Below are positions 23,846-35,600 of a stretch of 64,000 bases of DNA, in pieces; the stretch's first letter is position 1; each line of letters starts with the position of its first letter. Made by a program: the position numbers and the translations under genes. The notes under the pieces were generated by a model that saw only the letters and a list, made by a program, of their open reading frames with translations, was not told the origin of the DNA and made no database searches. Source of the DNA: Dioszegia crocea (taxonomy: Eukaryota > Basidiomycota > Tremellomycetes > Tremellales > Bulleribasidiaceae); NCBI GenBank assembly GCA_001600615.1, contig BCKK01000007.1, forward strand, positions 1,022,431 to 1,086,430, in the 5' to 3' direction.

Positions 23846-25183
23846 ATGGCCGCTTCATCTTCTGCATCGACGTCTGCTTCGGCTTTGCGAAGCGCGATGA
23901 GACCTCGGGTGATAGCGCAGGGGATTACGCAGCGGATAGGCTCTAGGCAGGCGGAAATTGTGGCTTGTAAGTCTGCTCGATCCGTCTCTGGAGCCCATAG
24001 CTGTCGGGCTGCGCGACTTGGACGAGGTGCTGGTCTGGGGAGCTTCTGAGGCTGTCCTGCGCTTGCTAGGCTGCAGTCCAAATCAGATCTATGGAATCCT
24101 ATCGAGCTGTTCTCTCAGCTGACGTGCTAGCCCGCTCCTTCGCCGCTGCAGCCCAACAACAACCCCTTGACTCATCCGACCTATCCCCATCCTACACTCA
24201 ATCCCAATCACAATCCCCATCTCATCTCACCCGCCCAGTATCCATAGAGCCCATCACCCCCGAATCAGCCCAATCGTACCTTTCCGACCTACTCCACTTA
24301 CCGCCCTCCCGCGCGTTCTCCCCAGACCTATCACTCCAAATCCTCACACATAAATCATACCGCTACGCCCACCTCATCCGCAATCCTCAGTCTCACTCCC
24401 GATATCGATCAAATTCCAGAGGAGACTTCGGGACTCGGCCCGAGCCGGCATCAGAAACAGAAGGACCATCGTCCGTTTCGCATAATGCCCGCCTATCATT
24501 TTTGGGTCGGAGAGCAATGACGACGTATCTTACGCTGTTCCTGCATAGTAATTTGAGGACGGATCGGGGATTGAGAGAGGTGGATTTCCTCAGGGGGAAA
24601 GGATTGGATGAGAAGATTAAGGCTATGACGCATGTGAATAATCTGGGGAGGGAAGTTGGGAGTCGGTGGGGTGTTGGAGATGTCATGCGGTGGGACCGGA
24701 ATGAGGTGAGTTTGCGTTCTGGCAGGATTGAGTTTGGTCGTGTTGGAGTCGCGTGTGTGGAGAGGCGGAGAGAGGGGCTTGATGATAGTCAGTGGAGGGA
24801 ATGACGGGGGATGGAATGGGACAAGAGGATTGGATCTTGTGAAATGGCCATGACTCATCAACTGCACCCTACATCCTCTCAGTCTCCCCCGTATTCCACA
24901 ACACTCCCTACACTGTGGATTCCTGCTCGCTGTGCTAACGCTGACATCTCAGACTGGCAAACCCGGAGAAAACCTAAAAATCAAAGGCCTAACAGTCGAA
25001 GCCATCCTCGGCGGTGTCTTCACCGAAATGGGCTCATCGGCCGCCCAGCGCGCATTCCACCTCCACGTCCTTCCTCACCTGAGCGATCAGCTCAGAGATC
25101 CCATGTTGCTCGAGAGAGCAGAAAAGCTAAGGGGGGAAGTTAAAGGGGAATTAGGCGGTGGGGTCGTTGGGGATCTGCCATGA
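23846..25183 (+). CDS. Mitochondrial large-subunit ribosomal protein with RNase III fold (mL57/MrpL15-like)
   Basis: mL57 is a structural mitoribosome protein derived from an RNase III domain. Exons 23846-23966, 24077-24705 and 24953-25183 give 326 aa. The N-terminus (ASASALRSAMRPRVIAQGIT) is Arg/Ser/Ala-rich, as expected for a matrix targeting peptide. The RNase III-like part has LQILTHKSYRYAHLIR, then a variable insert, then RLSFLGRRAMTTYLTLFLHS, which replaces the nuclease motif NERLEFLGD and lacks its acidic residues, so it should be catalytically dead. The second half, VEAILGGVFTEMGSSAAQRA followed by FHLHVLPHL, fits fungal mL57 better than mL44. It could still be a related RNase III-fold mitoribosomal protein. 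Confidence 0.78.
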
Positions 25184-25991
25184 ATCCGGTGTGGTGTTTG
25201 ATTGCGGGCTCGGGGTGAAGCAGTGGCTGGGAGCAAGAGCTTGGATTCGTATGGGATCGGCTGGTCACTGACGGGATGGGCTGGCTGATACGACAACCTA
25301 AGAGTGCTTGCTTGTGGCGTCTCTACCGGGCGGGAGAAAATGACAGCCATGGGTCAGGCTGCCTTTCCGCCACTCGAGGGGGATTTCAGACATCAAGACA
25401 CCTCAACTCCCAAAATCATTTCCGATCGTCCTTTCACCCCGTTGGCCCAAAACACGTTTGGGCCTGATCGCAAGCTGACCAGATCTGCCCTGGTTGGACC
25501 AACTTCTGAGAAGACGCCCTATCGCCTTATCGCAAATCCGTGCTTCGGTCGCGCACGACTAGCCTTCAAGCAAGATGCAGAAGCCCTTAGCTAAGAACCC
25601 GGCGTCAAGGTCAAACACGTCACATTTGCCGAGCGAAGTCTTTTCGGTGAGAGCGGCGAGGACGATCAGGGTCCAAGGATGAGCCTCCTTTGTGGATCCG
25701 CGAGATACGACGCGTTTGGGCTCTGAGACGAATGCAAGGCACGCTTCGAAGAATCAACATCGAGAAGCAGCAAGCAACGTTGCTTCTCTTCTGGTCTTCG
25801 CTGGGTCCTGTACAGCTTCTGAGGCTGTTGCTTCAAGACGAGGATGTGGAATATATAAGGCCTCGTATTCGCCCCCTCGCTCTTCCCCATTCGACGACTG
25901 CTACCCTCTACATTTTACATCATCCTTCGGTGTCCCCTCTGCTGCAAACACTCACATCCTTACATCACATCACTACCACAGCTCAAGCATC
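25184..25991. promoter_or_regulatory. Upstream region of the first orphan tandem gene
   Basis: No gene was recognised before the TATA box at 25851. An open frame runs through part of it in phase with the gene, but it crosses the TATA box and has no recognisable content. Confidence 0.45.
25851..25858 (+). promoter_or_regulatory. TATA box, ATATATAA
   Basis: A consensus TATA element 141 bp upstream of the ATG at 25992, followed by a CT-rich leader. Confidence 0.7.
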
Positions 25992-26732
25992 ATGTCAACG
26001 AACATCCTCACGATGGCAGCCGAGCTGGAGGCACACTGCAAAGAGCAATCTGCTGTCTGGAAGGGTTTCTGCAATTCCAAGAAAGGCAGCGGGGGTCCTC
26101 ATGAGTGGACTGACCCTGCAACAGTCGCTGCGGTGGCTGCACTTGGCGTCACCAAGCAGAAGACGCGCGATCTCATCAACCAGATGATCGCCACGACACA
26201 GTGGTCAACACCCTACTTTCTACCCATCCCTTCTCCGGCTGACCCGGACCCCAAGACGACCTACACAATCACTCGGTCAGAATCCGCCTACGACGATCTC
26301 ATCAGCCACATGGGAGGGCGGTGGGTGGCGGGGAATGTCACCGAGTTGAAATGGAAGCAGATCGTTGATCATTTCACGTGGGCGTTGAACTCTGCGGAGT
26401 ATCCCGTGCATGTGGACGACGTGCGCAAAGCCCTGGCAAGTCTCAAGAAGGGTACCAGCGGTCGCCCTCAGTTTGCGAAGATGTACGCTGCACTTCTGAA
26501 GGACACAGTGAGATGGTCCCAGCATCTTCAGAAATATACGAGCTACGTGAGTTCCCCAAGTCACATCTCGATTGGACATCGGTCGAGTGACATCTGCAAT
26601 GCATAAGCTGATACTTACGAGGACGAGCCTATCTGTTCTCTGCTCATCACCAACCTGGCGAGCGATGTCATCGGGCCCGGAATCTATGCCCATGATGATG
26701 GTACCATGAGCCAGGTGGGCGTGGCACCGTGA
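25992..26732 (+). CDS. Unrecognised protein, first of two tandem paralogs
   Basis: No known family was recognised. Exons 25992-26546 and 26622-26732 (75-nt phase-0 intron) give 221 aa. No signal peptide or membrane segment is seen; the protein looks soluble, acidic to neutral and mostly helical. Features shared in the same order with the next gene are LEAHCKEQ near the N-terminus, KQIVDHF, VDDVRKAL, VRWSQ about eight residues before the intron, then SYDEPIC, LASD and YAHDDG after it. The start is the first ATG after the TATA box and leader. It is TATA-driven, unlike the surrounding housekeeping genes, which suggests regulated expression. The acceptor (TACGAG at 26621) is not the usual CAG/TAG, so the last exon is slightly less certain. 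Confidence 0.65.
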
Positions 26733-27558
26733 TGGCCCCAACGGCCTGGAGTCGAGACTCGAGACGGGGCGGAAGGTGTCGAGATTTGGGTACTGGGCGT
26801 GAAGGATCCTTCCACGAGCTTATACTTTGTGTATCATATTCGGGTGACTGACTGCAGCAAAGGCGCTGAGATGGTGAAGCGAGAATCAATGATGTCAGCA
26901 AGCCTGTTGTCAAGGCAAAAGACGAGCTCGAGTGACAGTTTTCAAAGCCGGCAAAAGCTAAGAGCCTTTCCGTCAAGGAGGGGGGTCGCCTCAGAGGCAG
27001 TCTGCCCAGGCACGAAAATCGTTATCGGGCATCCTTTGGCACCCTGACGTTCGAATGCGTTTGGATCTTATCGCAAGGTGTGATCTATCGTGCTTGACTC
27101 GTCTTCGAATACACTGCACAGCCTCATCGCGGACGCGAACCCTTTGTGGCGACAAGACCGTACGCGTGAGAGAATCAGGTGTGTTTCCGAGATAGCGCGC
27201 GCTCCGCCCGATAAATCCCTGAGAGGCTCGGGACAGTGAACTCCTTCAAACGATCAAGTCGATCAGACTCCTTTGTGAATCAGCTTGACAGGCCGCTTAT
27301 GTACTCTGTAACGGCTGCGGAGCCTGATTCTCAGAACCCACCAGCAAGACAGGCTGTAACACCGCTTCTTCTGGCCTTCTCCAAGTGGCGCCGCCCATGT
27401 CTGAGAAGGCCTGGACCGGACGATATCGCGACATCACACTGTCTATATAATCGGTGCCGTTTCTGAGGCTGACGATGACAGACCCTGGATCCCCTTCAAG
27501 ACTCACACTATCATCTCTACTCGCGCGCCTACCACTGACTCACAGTACCCCCGTCGCC
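26733..27558. promoter_or_regulatory. Intergenic region between the tandem orphan genes
   Basis: Contains the 3' end of the first gene and the promoter of the second. No coding content was recognised. Short stretches such as GCGTTTGGATCTTATCGCAAG resemble CGTTTGGGCCTGATCGCAAG upstream of the first gene (near 25456), which may be a remnant of the same duplication. Confidence 0.4.
27444..27450 (+). promoter_or_regulatory. TATA box, TATATAA
   Basis: Lies 115 bp upstream of the ATG at 27559, similar to the spacing for the first tandem gene. Confidence 0.7.
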
Positions 27559-28500
27559 ATGGTCTTCAACGATCTCATCCCGTCCACTACTGCCGATGGG
27601 CCGGACACGACCGCGAGCTCAATCTCGAACACCAAGAGACTCTACACCCTTGAGGAGATCAAGATCATCTGCGACAACATGGAGGAATCATGCAGGCAGC
27701 AAGTGAAGTACCTGGACCGCATCGCGGAAAAGGGCGAAAAGAGTGGACGATGGGACAGAAAGACACTCGGAACGCATATCGAGCATTGGATCACCGCGAA
27801 TTCGGCTACCGATGCTCTTGATGTACTGTCTGAAATGCTCGGGTTGCCCCAGGTACAGATATCCTTGGACAACGCACATCAAAGCGCCAACGGCAGTCAG
27901 GAGATTGAGGCTTGGATGGGTGCCCTGGCGCCCGGATGGGGAGTGAACCACGGCAAGATCCAACAGATCGCAAATCAATACGCGGAGATGATGGAGAAGG
28001 GGTACATGCTCGAAGAGGAAGTCCAAGCAGACATCACAGAGATCCTCGAGGGTTGTGCGGATGGACCCACTTACGTGAAGTACATGAGTGATGCTGTCGG
28101 TGGGAGCAGGATTGGCGGTTGGAACTTCTTGTCGGTGGTCGAGAGTGGGGTGAAATGGGGACAACAGAACGGCTGGATACCCTCCGGGACTGAGGTAAGT
28201 CCACACCTTAGGCATACCGCATATAACCTGATAGTCGCGTCGCGGCTTCGTGTCAGACAACGGACATCCCATCTGACGCCCACTTAGAACAAGATCGACA
28301 CCTCCTTCCCGATCCCGGACGGAGATGATGATTCTTACGAGTCCGCCCGAGAGTGTGCCCAGGGGTTCCGCAGGCAGCTGTGCAAAACTCGTATTGCGAG
28401 TGACATGTACGAGCATGACGGGCGTCTCAGTTATCAGTGGCGCCATGGAGACGACAAAGCTGGTGCCCTCGGGACTATCAAGGGGTGGCTTCGAAGGTGA
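27559..28500 (+). CDS. Unrecognised protein, second of two tandem paralogs
   Basis: No known family was recognised. Exons 27559-28194 and 28288-28500 (93-nt phase-0 intron) give 282 aa. An in-frame ATG at 27475 is only about 25 bp below the TATA box, so the one at 27559 is preferred. Blocks matching the upstream gene in order are MEESCRQQ, IQQIANQY, LEEEVQADI, VKWGQ about nine residues before the intron, then SYESARECA, IASD and YEHDGRLS after it. It is longer than its neighbour, with an added basic C-terminus (GTIKGWLRR). No targeting signal or membrane segment is evident. The repeated gene plan, promoter and intron place point to an old tandem duplication followed by strong divergence. Confidence 0.7.
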
Positions 28501-28923
28501 TTCAGCGGTGAGGTTAGTCAGTCTCGGCCTTTGTGCGTCCGGATATGTCACAGTGTCTACATCTACTGTGATGCACCTTTTGTGCATAAGCGATAGATAT
28601 GATCTGTTTGCTGCGTTTGTCAGGGTAAACCGAGTTGAGCCAGCACGGACATAAGTCAGCACCCTGTGCACAATGAGCAGAGGGCGACAGTTGATGTCAG
28701 CAGAGTGATCTTAGACTGTATGAGCTTGTGTCAGCAGGGTCAGCCTTGAGTCAGCCTCTGAAATCTGTCTGTAATTGCATTCGGCACACGCTTGTCAGGC
28801 GCACCAGACTAGCCTTGTGATTCATACCAGCCTACCACCCGACCCTGTCCTGACATCCCATCTAATACCCCCAACCGCAACCCTCACAAAACATTGCCCC
28901 GATTCTGATCCCCAGATAGCTCT
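28501..28923. other. Convergent 3' region between the orphan pair and the Rieske gene
   Basis: Both flanking genes end here. The stretch 28650-28760 repeats GTCAGC several times. No gene was recognised. Confidence 0.45.
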
Positions 28924-30373
28924 CTATCCAATGACGAGCTTCTCCTCCTCATCATTGAACTGGTACTCTGGAATCTCGAGGTTGAGCGGTGCGGGTCCAC
29001 GACGGATTCGGCCAGAGATATCGTAGTGCGAACCGTGGCAAGGGCAGAACCATCCTCCGTAATCACCCGCCTCACCTGGAGTTGTCAGCTCCAACGTCTC
29101 ATCCGAAGTGCACGTCATAACTTACCGATGGGGACACAACCCAAATGTGTGCAGACACCCAACATGACTAGCCTGACAAGTCAGCATTGGCCCATAATCT
29201 CCAATCCGAGTGGTAAATAGTAGAGCGATAGGAATATCGGGAATAGGGAGGGAAGAAAACACTAACCATTCTGGACGCTGAACACGGTCATCATCCTTCT
29301 GGGGGTCTCGCAATGTCTTGACATCAACCTGGTTCGCCTCGTCAATCTCGTCGGCTGTTCGGTGTCGGATAAACACGGGCTTTCCTCGCCACTTGACGAT
29401 TAGGTTCTTGCCTAAGATTGTCAGCGCGGTCCAAAATAATGGCAAGTCATCAATCTAAGTATGGCAGATCGATGGTGGTGTCGACCGTCGGGCTAGCTGG
29501 GAGGGTGCGGTATGCTGTCCAGCCTAGACTTGCCAGACGCTCCAGTCCTAGGCCGACACTTCTGCGCCCCCGATCCAAGTCCCACACCGCAATCATTACT
29601 TCCAGCTCCCCGACCGACAAACATCGGATGCACCCAACGACCATGACAGCACTCATGAACTCCCCACTTCTCATTCCCACACTCCGAACCAAACCTCGAG
29701 CAAAACGAAACGCCAACTCACCCTCTGGAATAGCCTTCATTTCAACCTCAATCTTAGCCAAAGCCAACACATCCGCCGACGCAGCCATGTTACTAAGAAT
29801 ATCGGCAACAGTCGACTTGGCACCACTAGCAGCGAGCACACCGAGCGACCCAACCATGAAGTATGATAGAGTCTTGTTGGTGTCTCCTTGGCCTTTTACT
29901 CGGTAGGCTGAGAAATCGGGGACGGAGTTTGCGCTGGGGGCCGAGGCTGAGTCGCGCGATGAGGTGTGGAGGTATCGAGGGGTGGAGGGGGATGTGGGGA
30001 GGGCTAGATGGGAGTCAGCTTATGATATAAAGGAGTGGGTCAGGGTATCGGGGTAGTCGGAATTAAGGTGAAAAATTAGGGATAAGATCTTATCACCACC
30101 CCCTTTCCTCTTCTTCCAGTAATGCACCAAATCCTCTTATCCCCATATGACCGCTCGAATGTCTTATTTGGCCACACAGTACTCACCATTGACTCGGCTC
30201 ATAGTGACGACGCCGTTACTCCTTCCGACGAATTTAGGCGGCAGATCCGCTCGACCGGCATGATCGTGCGAGATCGATGGGAGGGCGAATGAGATTTTTG
30301 GTGCAAGAGGCACACCGCTCGCCAGGGCTCTCGATGTGGGCAAGAGATTGATACGGGAGGTGAGCATGGCCAT
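28924..30373 (-). CDS. RIP1: Rieske iron-sulfur subunit of the cytochrome bc1 complex
   Basis: Carries the 2Fe-2S cluster that takes electrons from ubiquinol to cytochrome c1 in complex III of the mitochondrial inner membrane. The start at 30373 opens [20 protein letters not shown], a targeting peptide. Later exons give [20 protein letters not shown] followed by a hydrophobic anchor ([20 protein letters not shown]), the hinge, and the head domain with [34 protein letters not shown], the cluster ligands in CTHLGCVP and CPCHGSHYD, then [19 protein letters not shown]. All four cluster ligands and the disulfide cysteines are present. Several introns lie between 29050 and 30190. The gene lies downstream of the wax-synthase-like gene on the same strand, with only 245 bp for its promoter. 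Confidence 0.96.
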
Positions 30374-30618
30374 GTTTGCTATAGGCAGATTGAGGGTATA
30401 GTACTTTTTAGTAGAAGGGTGTGAGTTACTGTCGGGATGGTATTGGCTGTTGGGACGGAAGTATTTTAGGCGTGCGAAAGGTCGACTCCGGGTTTCTCCG
30501 GTATTAGGCGCGCGGCAGCGCGGGTGGCGACTACAAGCAGCAACTACTTGTACAGCCTTCATTGACATCTATCACTCTATATACAGTCTGTCTCATCGTT
30601 CAGATATCCTGGTTGATG

Positions 30619-32323
30619 CTAATGATACCACTGACCATAAATCATGCCTCCGGCCAAACTAAATTTATCCGGCTGACCATCTTTACGCAAATACAGCCCG
30701 GCCCTTGTCAGACCGACGACAAAGTACCGCGCCGTATAGCCTAACCACCACCATGTCCACACGAACCCCACAGCTCTTTCAAATGTCACTAGCCAGCCAG
30801 GCTCTTTCACACCTTTCGCCCATTCGGGATGACGCCCATTCTTCCATCCCCGCCAAGTCCGCTTGATGATCGCCTCCACTGCCAAAGCAAAAGGTTGGAG
30901 GATGAAGAATGTCGTTGTGGAGAATGAGGCCGAGAGGGGAACTGAGGAAGAGGGTGCGGTGGTGTGGATGAGAAGAATGTAAGTGGGGAGATCGTGGTAG
31001 AGTCCTGTTAGAGTGAAGACTATGAGTGATTTTAGGAAATTGGACGCTAGGAGTTTTGGGGATATCCGCATGGAGGTGTGGGGTGGGGCGGTGGGAATCG
31101 GGTGGGCGGGTGAGGCGGATCTGGCGGATGGATCAGACGGGGGAGAAGTAGGGATGAGATCTACCGTAGGCGGGATGGATGTAGGAGTTGGAGTTGGTCG
31201 AGCGGATTTGCCGGAATGAGGCAGACGCAGGATTGTTTCTCCGATCCCTAGCCAGCCGAATAGATAGAGCCAATGATGAAAGTACTGATGCCATGTCTGA
31301 TAGTTATTAGCTCGTAACCCCTGCAGATACCAGGACTGGTCAAGGGATACATAGCTCACCTTGGACCACATATGACTCAATCCCGGATGAATCCACAGAT
31401 CCCTCATAGTTCCGAATAATGGAGGCCAGCCCCAAGGACTCCACCATTCCCCCTCCCACCCCAAAAGACCGCCAACAGATACCATAAAAATGGACACGGG
31501 GGTATGCCATTCCTCGATAGACCAGAGAACGCGGATAGCGACGGGGACAGAGTATAGTGCGCGCTGAGTGATGGTGAGACTGTCGTAAGAGGGTGCAATC
31601 CCTGGTCGGCCGGAGAAGAAGGCAGCTCCAGGTCCAACTAAAGGTATGAGCTCGTAAAGAAGTTGGTCGGCTGAAGGCGCAACGGACATGGAACTCACAT
31701 GTCATGTATGAACGTGTCAAGTCGCTGATGAGGTAGATGGCTGACAGATAGACGACGCGATTGATGAGATATGATGTCCGGCTGGATGTACGGGTGAAAG
31801 GGTGTCTCTGAGAGCTGTTGGGCAAGGGAGCGCACCAGTTCCATCCTATACCGCGATGAGAGAACCAGACATTGAATGTCCAGTAGAGTTTGGCCATTGT
31901 GCTCGGTTGGGGCACGGGCTCCATTTCCAGCTTGAGAGCCTGTCCATTCCCTTCCTTGTCGTTTGTAGAAAATGACACAAGGCGGTTTGAGTACCCCTCT
32001 GGAGGATAGAATAGAAGCATCTCCAACGCCTTCACAGCATACCATAGCTGTCCCGTCATATTGCCCCATTGCACCAAGTAGTTGGATTCGAGCGTGAAAA
32101 GGCAAAAGTAAGCCTGATAGCTTAGCAGAAGGGGGACTATCGATGCTCGAACGAGTTTCCATCCTAGTGTAGGCGGTGTGAGGGAGATCAGGGTGCATGA
32201 AATCAGGATGATGGCGACGAGGGGTAGCCAGTCGGTAGGTGATGTTGAGTGATTTCCGCCGTGTGATGCTACGAAGCCCCGGAGCCAGAACGGGTCGACA
32301 GCGGCGGCTCCGTTGGGCGACAT
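30619..32323 (-). CDS. Wax-synthase-domain membrane O-acyltransferase-like protein
   Basis: The ATG at 32323 opens MSPNGAAAVDPFWLRGFVAS. Hydrophobic helices follow: LPLVAIILISCTLISL, LVRASIVPLLLSYQAYFCLF, and after further exons NFLKSLIVFTLTGLYHDLPT, STTTFFILQPFALAVEAII and GFVWTWWWLGYTARYFVVG. The family's core is clear in WGWPPLFGTMRDLWIHPGLS followed by HMWSK and TWHQYFHHW; this region carries the active-site His-rich motif (WHQ and later LTGLYHD). Such enzymes move acyl groups from acyl-CoA to alcohols or secondary-metabolite hydroxyls; the acceptor is unknown. Introns lie near 31300-31360 and 31640-31700. It is divergent from RRP5, with 282 bp between starts. Confidence 0.82.
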
Positions 32324-32605
32324 ATGGTTCTGCCTAGCCTGGCTCTGGGTGTCTGAGCTAACAGCTGTAGAGAGTTAGGGTAGAGTACTTCAGTACAGCT
32401 ATAGGCTCGGGCGGAATCCGAAACCCACCCAATTCAAGCTGAAACGCGGAGATCCAGCCCGATCTCCGTAGTACGGCATGGGAAGTGGAGGCGCGGGATC
32501 AGAATTTCTGCAACTCTGACCATGGAGCAATTTTGCACTCAAGCTATACTATACAGCCATAGCTAGTAGGTCATACACACTCACCTACGACAGAGCTATA
32601 GCATC

Positions 32606-35600
32606 ATGGCTATCGAATCCAAGAAGCGATCCCATGAAGATGCGGGCGGAAACGCCGCTGCCGGACCCAGCAAGGCTCCTCGACCAGGACCATCCTTCAC
32701 CTCAGCGCTGAAGGCGGACGAGGGCGATTTCCCAAGAGGTGGAGGGACGACTTTGTCTGCTTTTGAATTGAAGCAGGTTAGGGAGGAAGGCAGGAGGGAG
32801 GCTGAGGCTGAGATTGCTGCTGAGGTGAGCTGATTGGTGTTGTCGGGGTTAACAGACCATAAGCTGATATCCTAGTCTGGCTCCAGACCCGCCAAGAAGT
32901 CGAAGCGGCAAGTGAGCGAGAGAGAAGCTAGGCGATTGAAGAAGAATGAAGTGAAGCCGGAGAATGATTTCGACAAGGATCAGATCCGTAAGTTCATCAA
33001 TTCTCATGATCCCGCGCGAGATATTCAAGCTTACACGTCAGGTGCCGAACATCTCAATTACAAGAGACTAACAATCGGTACTCGAGTTCTCGCCCGAATC
33101 CACACTGTCTTACCTCTTCACCTCGTCCTTTCCCTCCCCAACAACCTATTGGCCCACGTCCCCATTACTGAAATCTCCTCCACGCTCACTGCCCTCCTTT
33201 CGGCAGAAGAAGCAGCCATGTCTGTCTCAGACGACGAGGGTGAAGAGGAGGATGAAGAGAAGGCAGGATCGCAAGCGCCGGAAATGTCCCAACTTTTCGT
33301 TCCGGGACAATATTACCCTGCTCGCGTCGTCGCTACCTATCCTACTGCCAGCCAGGCGTTCGTATCGCAATACCCCAGCTCGGAGACTACTCGTCTAGCC
33401 GCGAGAGTGGAAATGTCACTCATGCCCGAAAAGGTCAATGCGGAGGTTGCGAAGGCAGATCTGGATAAGGGGTACGTGCTCGTTGGGGAGGTGAAGGAGG
33501 AAGAGGACAAGGGGTGGAGAGTGGGGCTGGGGTTAGGCGAGGAGGCTGGAGGCAATACGGTTGGTGGTTGGATTGGGAAAGAGCAGGTTAACAAGAATGT
33601 TGCTGGTGAGCTGTCTCGTCGTTTTCGCGGAAAATTCAAGCTGACAGTATCAGGCGCCACTCTTATCCCCGGTCAACTGGTCCGAGCCTCCATATCATCC
33701 GTCACTGCCGGCGGTCGTGTTCTTCAACTCTCCCTAAATCCCCAAACAGCCATCAAGGGACAATTGAACGAAGTCACAAACGTCGCTTCTATTCTCCCTG
33801 GTCACCTCGTCGCGACACTCATCACCGCCGTCATGCCAAGTGGTCTAAATGTGAAGATTGGGGGATTTTTCGACGGGACGATTGACCTTACGCACTTGGC
33901 TCTAGGCGAACAGGAGATTGAGGACAGGTATAAAGTTGGAAAGAAGGTAGGTCCCTGATGACGAGTTCGAGCCAAAAATTAGTCTGACTCCCAGATTCGC
34001 GCGAGAATATTATACGACAACCAATCTGTTACCCCTCGTCGATTCGGGTTATCCGCCCTACCCCATATCCTCGATCTCACCTCGCCATTCGCTAGTGACA
34101 AGACTACACCCCTAGAAGAGGCAGTACCAATTGGGAAAATCATCAATGCTGTCACAGTCAAGAAAGTCGTGAATGAATGGGGACTACTCTGTCGGACAGA
34201 CGACGGATTGGACGCTTTCGTTCATGTAAGCTTTAAAACTCCTTCGGATTCGGAGCGATTCTATAGCTGACTCTCCCAGATCAGTCATATCTCAGACGAC
34301 CGTCTTCCCTCCCTCGCATCCTCCGCCGGCCCTTACGCACCCGACACGATCCACCGCGCCCGCGTGATCGGACATTCCCCACTCGACGGTGTCCTTTTAC
34401 TCAGTCTCGAGCCCAAAGTGATCGACCAAGTCTTCATGTCAGTTTCCGAACTCTCAGTCGGCCAACTCTTAAAAGGAACTATCCGCCGCTTGACGGACAA
34501 GATGCTCTTTATTGACATTTCGGGATCTGTCGATGGGATCGTCCATCCCCTACACTATGCGGATATCCGCCTGAAGCATCCCGAGCGCCGATTCAAAGTG
34601 GGAAGTACCGTCAAGGCCCGGGTACTGGAGCTGGAGGTTGCCAGGAGTCGGGTGGTATTGACGCTCAAAAAGAGTCTGGTCGAGAGTAAGATTGAGGTTG
34701 TGGGGCGGTATGAGGATATGAAGCAGGGTGTTGTGCAAGCTGGAACGGTGATGAAGTTGTTGGATAAGGGTTTGGTGGTTGAGCTATTTGGAGGTTTGAA
34801 GGCGTTTGTTCCTCAGTCTGAAGCTAGGTAAGCTGCATCATGGTACATTATCGACTAAGAAGCTGACTCCTCCCAGCCAAAACTTCTCTTCAGTCCTATC
34901 GGAGATTTTCTACATTGGTCAACCTACCCAATTGCGCATAATCGAACTCCAACCTGCAACCCAACGGCTAGTCGGCTCAATCCGCCAAGCCCTCCCCTCA
35001 GCTGTCGCAGCTGAACAACTCGATATCGGTCACAGTGTCTCTGGCCAAGTAGCCCAAATCCACTCGGAACAAGTCGTCATTACTCTTCAGCCCAGCCAAG
35101 CCACCTCTCTCATCTCATTGAGCAACCTATCAAACCACCGGCATATGTCGATTGAGGAATGCCGATCGAGCCTGAAAGTAGGGGAGAAGATGGATGGTTT
35201 GGTGATTATTTCAAAGAATGAAAAGAGCGGTTTGTATATCGTTTCATACCCCAAAGNCCCCTCATTATCCCTACCTACCCCCGCCGAACCCACAACCAAC
35301 ACCAACGGCACCACCACGTCAACAGCACTCACATGGCGGACGGTCCAGATTGGACAGACTGTCTCCGGTAAAGTTGTATCCCATTCAACACTTTCGGCCG
35401 GTATTCAAATCGCAGGTCTCAGAGGTCGATTACACGCTACGAATATCGCCGATGACTTTTCGTCCGTCGTTTTCCCCCAGCCCGAGGGACCGTTGATGAT
35501 TGGCGATACGGTGCATTGCACCGTGTTGAAAGTCAACCCGCACGCCAAGTTGCTTGAGTTGTCGAGTCGTCAGTCGAAGTTGGCACCCTCGGCGGGAGGC

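Noticed and set aside
25692..25991. In-frame extension ahead of the first tandem orphan gene
   Set aside because: It crosses the TATA box at 25851 and has no similarity to the paralog; the ATG at 25992 follows a normal leader.
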